A DNA stretch of 64,000 nt. Source: Planctomycetota bacterium (GTDB lineage Bacteria; Planctomycetota; Phycisphaerae; Phycisphaerales; SM1A02). Numbering within the stretch: position 1 is the stretch's first letter; the number at the start of each line of letters is the position of its first letter. The position numbers and the translations under genes are program-made. Location of the stretch: NCBI GenBank assembly GCA_022568135.1, contig JADFFQ010000008.1, forward strand, positions 24,399 through 88,398. Reading direction: 5' to 3'. The notes below the pieces were generated by a model. That model was not told where the DNA came from, did no database searches, and worked only from the letters and a program-made list of their open reading frames with translations. Shown here piece after piece: positions 61,841-64,000 of this stretch.

Positions 61841-63592
61841 ATGCGAGGAATGACCCGAAGGTGGGTCTTTCGCAATCCAGCCGAGGTGCGCCGGGGGGAT
61901 ACGATCCCGCTGGTTCAGCGCGTGCTTCACGCTCGAGGGCTGACCGAGGCCGCGGCGATTCGCCGATTCTGCGAACCCAAGCTGACCGACCTGCACGAGC
62001 CGGAGTTGATGCCGAACATCGACACGGCTGCCAGGCGGCTGGCCGAGGCGGTCCGGGGACACGAATCGATCGTGATCTACGGCGACTACGATGTCGATGG
62101 GATCACCGCCTGCGCCATCCTCTACCACGTCATCAAGGCCATAGCCCCGCAGGTCGATTTGCGCACCTACATCCCTCATCGTCTGGATGAAGGCTACGGT
62201 CTGAACAGCGACGCGCTGCGGCAGCTTCGAGCCGACGGCGCCGACCTGGTGATCTCCGTCGATTGCGGGATCACGGCGTTGGAGCCGGCCAGGGTGGCCC
62301 GCGAGATCGGTCTGGATCTGATCATCACCGATCACCACAGCCTTCCCGGCTCAGGCGGCCCGTTGCCGGACGCGATCGCGGTGGTTCACCCCCGGCTGCC
62401 GGGAAGCGACTATCCCTTCGGCGAGCTTTGCGGAGCGGGCATCGCGTTCAAGCTTGCGTGGCGGTTCGCGACGATCTGGTGCGGATCACGGCGGGTGGGC
62501 GAGTCGGTGCAGAAGGTGCTGCTGGACATGCTTCCGCTGGCTGCGCTGGGAACGATCGCTGATGTGGCGCCGCTGGTCGATGAGAATCGAACCATCGCGG
62601 CGTTTGGACTCCGATGGATCAAGCACACTCCGATCGTCGGGCTCCGCGCCCTGATCGAAGCGTCGGACCTGATGCACGAGGACATCGATTCGGAGAAAGT
62701 CGGGTTCGTGCTCGCTCCCCGCCTCAACGCAGCCGGGCGAATGGGCCATGCCGCCGAAGCCGCTCACCTGCTCACCGCGGCCACACAACAGGAGGCGGAG
62801 GTGATTGCGAAGCAACTGGCGCGCGACAATCGTCAGCGTCAACAGACCCAGCGGAACATCCTCCAGCAGGCGTCGCGGATGGCCGAGGACGCAGGGATGA
62901 CCGCGGATGATCGGCGCGCGATTGTGCTGGCTGATGAATCGTGGCACGCGGGCGTGGTGGGCATTGTCTGCTCGCGGTTGGTTGAACGGTTCTGCCGGCC
63001 GGTGGTCCTGCTGCATCGACAAGGCGACGTGTGTAAGGGATCGGCTCGCAGCATCGACGGTTATTCCATCCACGACGCGCTGGTCGCCACCTCCAAACAC
63101 CTCACGAGCTACGGCGGACACGACGTCGCGGCGGGGCTGACGCTTCGAGCCGCTGATCTCGCCGCCTTCACCGAAGCCCTCACCGAGCATGCCAACTGCC
63201 ATATCACTGTCGAGCAACTGACCGCCACCGTCCGCATCGATTGCGATGCCTCGCTTGGCGAGCTTGATCTCGAGACAGTGAGGCGAATCGGGTTGATGTC
63301 ACCTTTTGGGCGAGCCAACCCCAGACCGACGCTTCGCATTCGCAGCGCAACGCTTGCCGGACCGCCAAAGCAGATTGGCGCCAACGGCCGGCATCTAGCC
63401 TTGAGTCTGCGCCAGGACCAGCCATCCGGTCGCCGGTGGTTGCGCTGCGTGTGGTGGAACGCGGGCGCGCTCGCGGCTGATCTCGCTGCGGGCATGTGCG
63501 TCGACGCGATCATCGAGCCCAAGGTCAACACCTACAACGGCCGCACAAACGTCGAAGCGGAGCTGCGCGACGTGCGACTCTGTCAAACATGA
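61841..63592 (+). CDS. recJ: Single-stranded-DNA-specific exonuclease RecJ
   Basis: A 583-residue DHH-family nuclease. The motifs are IYGDYDVDGITA, VDCGITALEPA, ITDHHSLPG (DHH) and in the DHHA1 part APRLNAAGRMGHA and ADESWHAGVVGIVCSRLVERF, CKGSARS and SYGGHDVAAGLTL. It degrades single-stranded DNA 5' to 3' in recombination and repair. ATG 61841 (MRGMTRRWVFR) gives the usual N-terminus; the frame is open 5' but overlaps adk. It follows no operon. Confidence 0.93.
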   Translation: MRGMTRRWVFRNPAEVRRGDTIPLVQRVLHARGLTEAAAIRRFCEPKLTDLHEPELMPNIDTAARRLAEAVRGHESIVIYGDYDVDGITACAILYHVIKAIAPQVDLRTYIPHRLDEGYGLNSDALRQLRADGADLVISVDCGITALEPARVAREIGLDLIITDHHSLPGSGGPLPDAIAVVHPRLPGSDYPFGELCGAGIAFKLAWRFATIWCGSRRVGESVQKVLLDMLPLAALGTIADVAPLVDENRTIAAFGLRWIKHTPIVGLRALIEASDLMHEDIDSEKVGFVLAPRLNAAGRMGHAAEAAHLLTAATQQEAEVIAKQLARDNRQRQQTQRNILQQASRMAEDAGMTADDRRAIVLADESWHAGVVGIVCSRLVERFCRPVVLLHRQGDVCKGSARSIDGYSIHDALVATSKHLTSYGGHDVAAGLTLRAADLAAFTEALTEHANCHITVEQLTATVRIDCDASLGELDLETVRRIGLMSPFGRANPRPTLRIRSATLAGPPKQIGANGRHLALSLRQDQPSGRRWLRCVWWNAGALAADLAAGMCVDAIIEPKVNTYNGRTNVEAELRDVRLCQT

Positions 63593-63605
63593 GCCGGTCT
63601 CCCCC

Positions 63606-64000
63606 TCAGCCCCCGGCTCTGCCGGGGGGTTCCCCTGCTCCCGGCAACAACCCCGCCGCCTCAAGCACACGTCGCAGGCCGCGGTCATCGGAGTCGTCAA
63701 ATGCCGCAATCTCGTGCGAATCGAGGTCAAGGACGGCCCAGGCGGCACCGGTTTCGTCGATCAACGGCACCGCGATCTCCGACCGGTCGCGCGGATCGCA
63801 AGCGACGTAATCATCACCGAGCTCGCGCACGTCCCGGACAATACGTGTCGTGCGGAACCGCAACGCCTGACCGCACACGCCATGCAAGCCGATCGGTGAA
63901 CAGGCGGGTTTGTCCCGGCACGGTCCCAGCACCAGCCGCTGATCGTCCGGATCGCCCGGCTGATCAAGATATAACCCGACCCACGACACACCCTTGTCGT
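63606..64000 (-). CDS. Free methionine-(R)-sulfoxide reductase-like GAF protein (5' end beyond window)
   Basis: The frame is open to the window edge, so the start is missing. The visible 131 residues form a GAF domain: VSWVGLYLDQPG, LVLGPCRDKPAC, GLHGVCGQALR, and YVACDPRDRSEIAVPLID. Cysteines in PAC, GVCG and VAC match the three cysteines of fRMsr (MsrC), which reduces free methionine sulfoxide. The C-terminal residues LLPGAGEPPGRAGG are encoded by a REP palindrome at 63607-63629 that overlaps the stop. Confidence 0.8.
   Translation of the reverse strand, partial: DKGVSWVGLYLDQPGDPDDQRLVLGPCRDKPACSPIGLHGVCGQALRFRTTRIVRDVRELGDDYVACDPRDRSEIAVPLIDETGAAWAVLDLDSHEIAAFDDSDDRGLRRVLEAAGLLPGAGEPPGRAGG
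63607..63629. repeat. REP-like palindrome overlapping the end of the GAF gene
   Basis: cagcccccggctctgccggg plus following g residues. It lies across the stop codon of the minus-strand gene, so its last residues derive from the repeat. It is a third example of REP sequence being translated. Confidence 0.7.

Overview
The window reads as chromosome of a GC-rich bacterium, most likely a planctomycete of the Phycisphaerae type. Pointers are short dockerin-like C-termini (DAFDLAKLLAAWGPC style), a DUF1569 DinB-fold protein, paired OprP-like porins, arsenosugar genes, a NspC-type decarboxylase, and many REP-like palindromes with a RAYT transposase. This is inference from gene content; no rRNA is present.

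Left chromosomal part (1-30112): dispersed housekeeping genes (ruvX, manC-like, ruvA, plsC-like, carB, nuoH, arsS/arsM pair, thrC, two porins, an L,D-transpeptidase, 5-formyl-THF cyclo-ligase, glmS, a RAYT, a frameshifted CapD-like dehydratase, DUF368 transporter, galE). REP-like palindromes occur between genes and, remarkably, inside coding sequences: carB carries three in-frame insertions of intergenic-type repeat DNA, and the RAYT gene carries a REP in its own frame.

Genomic island (30113-58360, about 28.2 kb): it sits in the 3' end of the tmRNA gene ssrA (58332-58679, minus strand) and is bounded by an identical 32-bp repeat from the tmRNA T-arm/acceptor. Its right end is a phage-satellite-like module: HTH protein, D5-type primase/helicase, excisionase-like HTH, XRE regulator with a probable leaderless promoter, and tyrosine integrase. 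The integrase frame crosses the att core, so integration swaps its last codons for antisense tmRNA; on a circle the frame would continue 66 codons into the left end of the island. The left end holds a second integrase translationally coupled to a small clamp-loader-like ATPase.

Island cargo: dockerin-type FG-GAP and phosphodiesterase proteins and fragments of others; a tightly overlapping operon of a membrane protein, a carboxynorspermidine decarboxylase-like enzyme and DUF3326; a SAM methyltransferase; and the most system-like block, 43049-53085: SNF2 helicase with a C-terminal DUF3883 nuclease-like domain, DUF1156 adenine methylase, DUF499 ATPase with an Ig-like C-terminus, and a PD-(D/E)XK protein. 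This looks like a restriction/defence system without the marker genes of BREX or DISARM.

Right chromosomal part (58332-64000): tmRNA, small membrane protein, VOC protein, conserved hypothetical, HAD hydrolase, adenylate kinase, recJ, and a truncated free-methionine-sulfoxide reductase running off the window.
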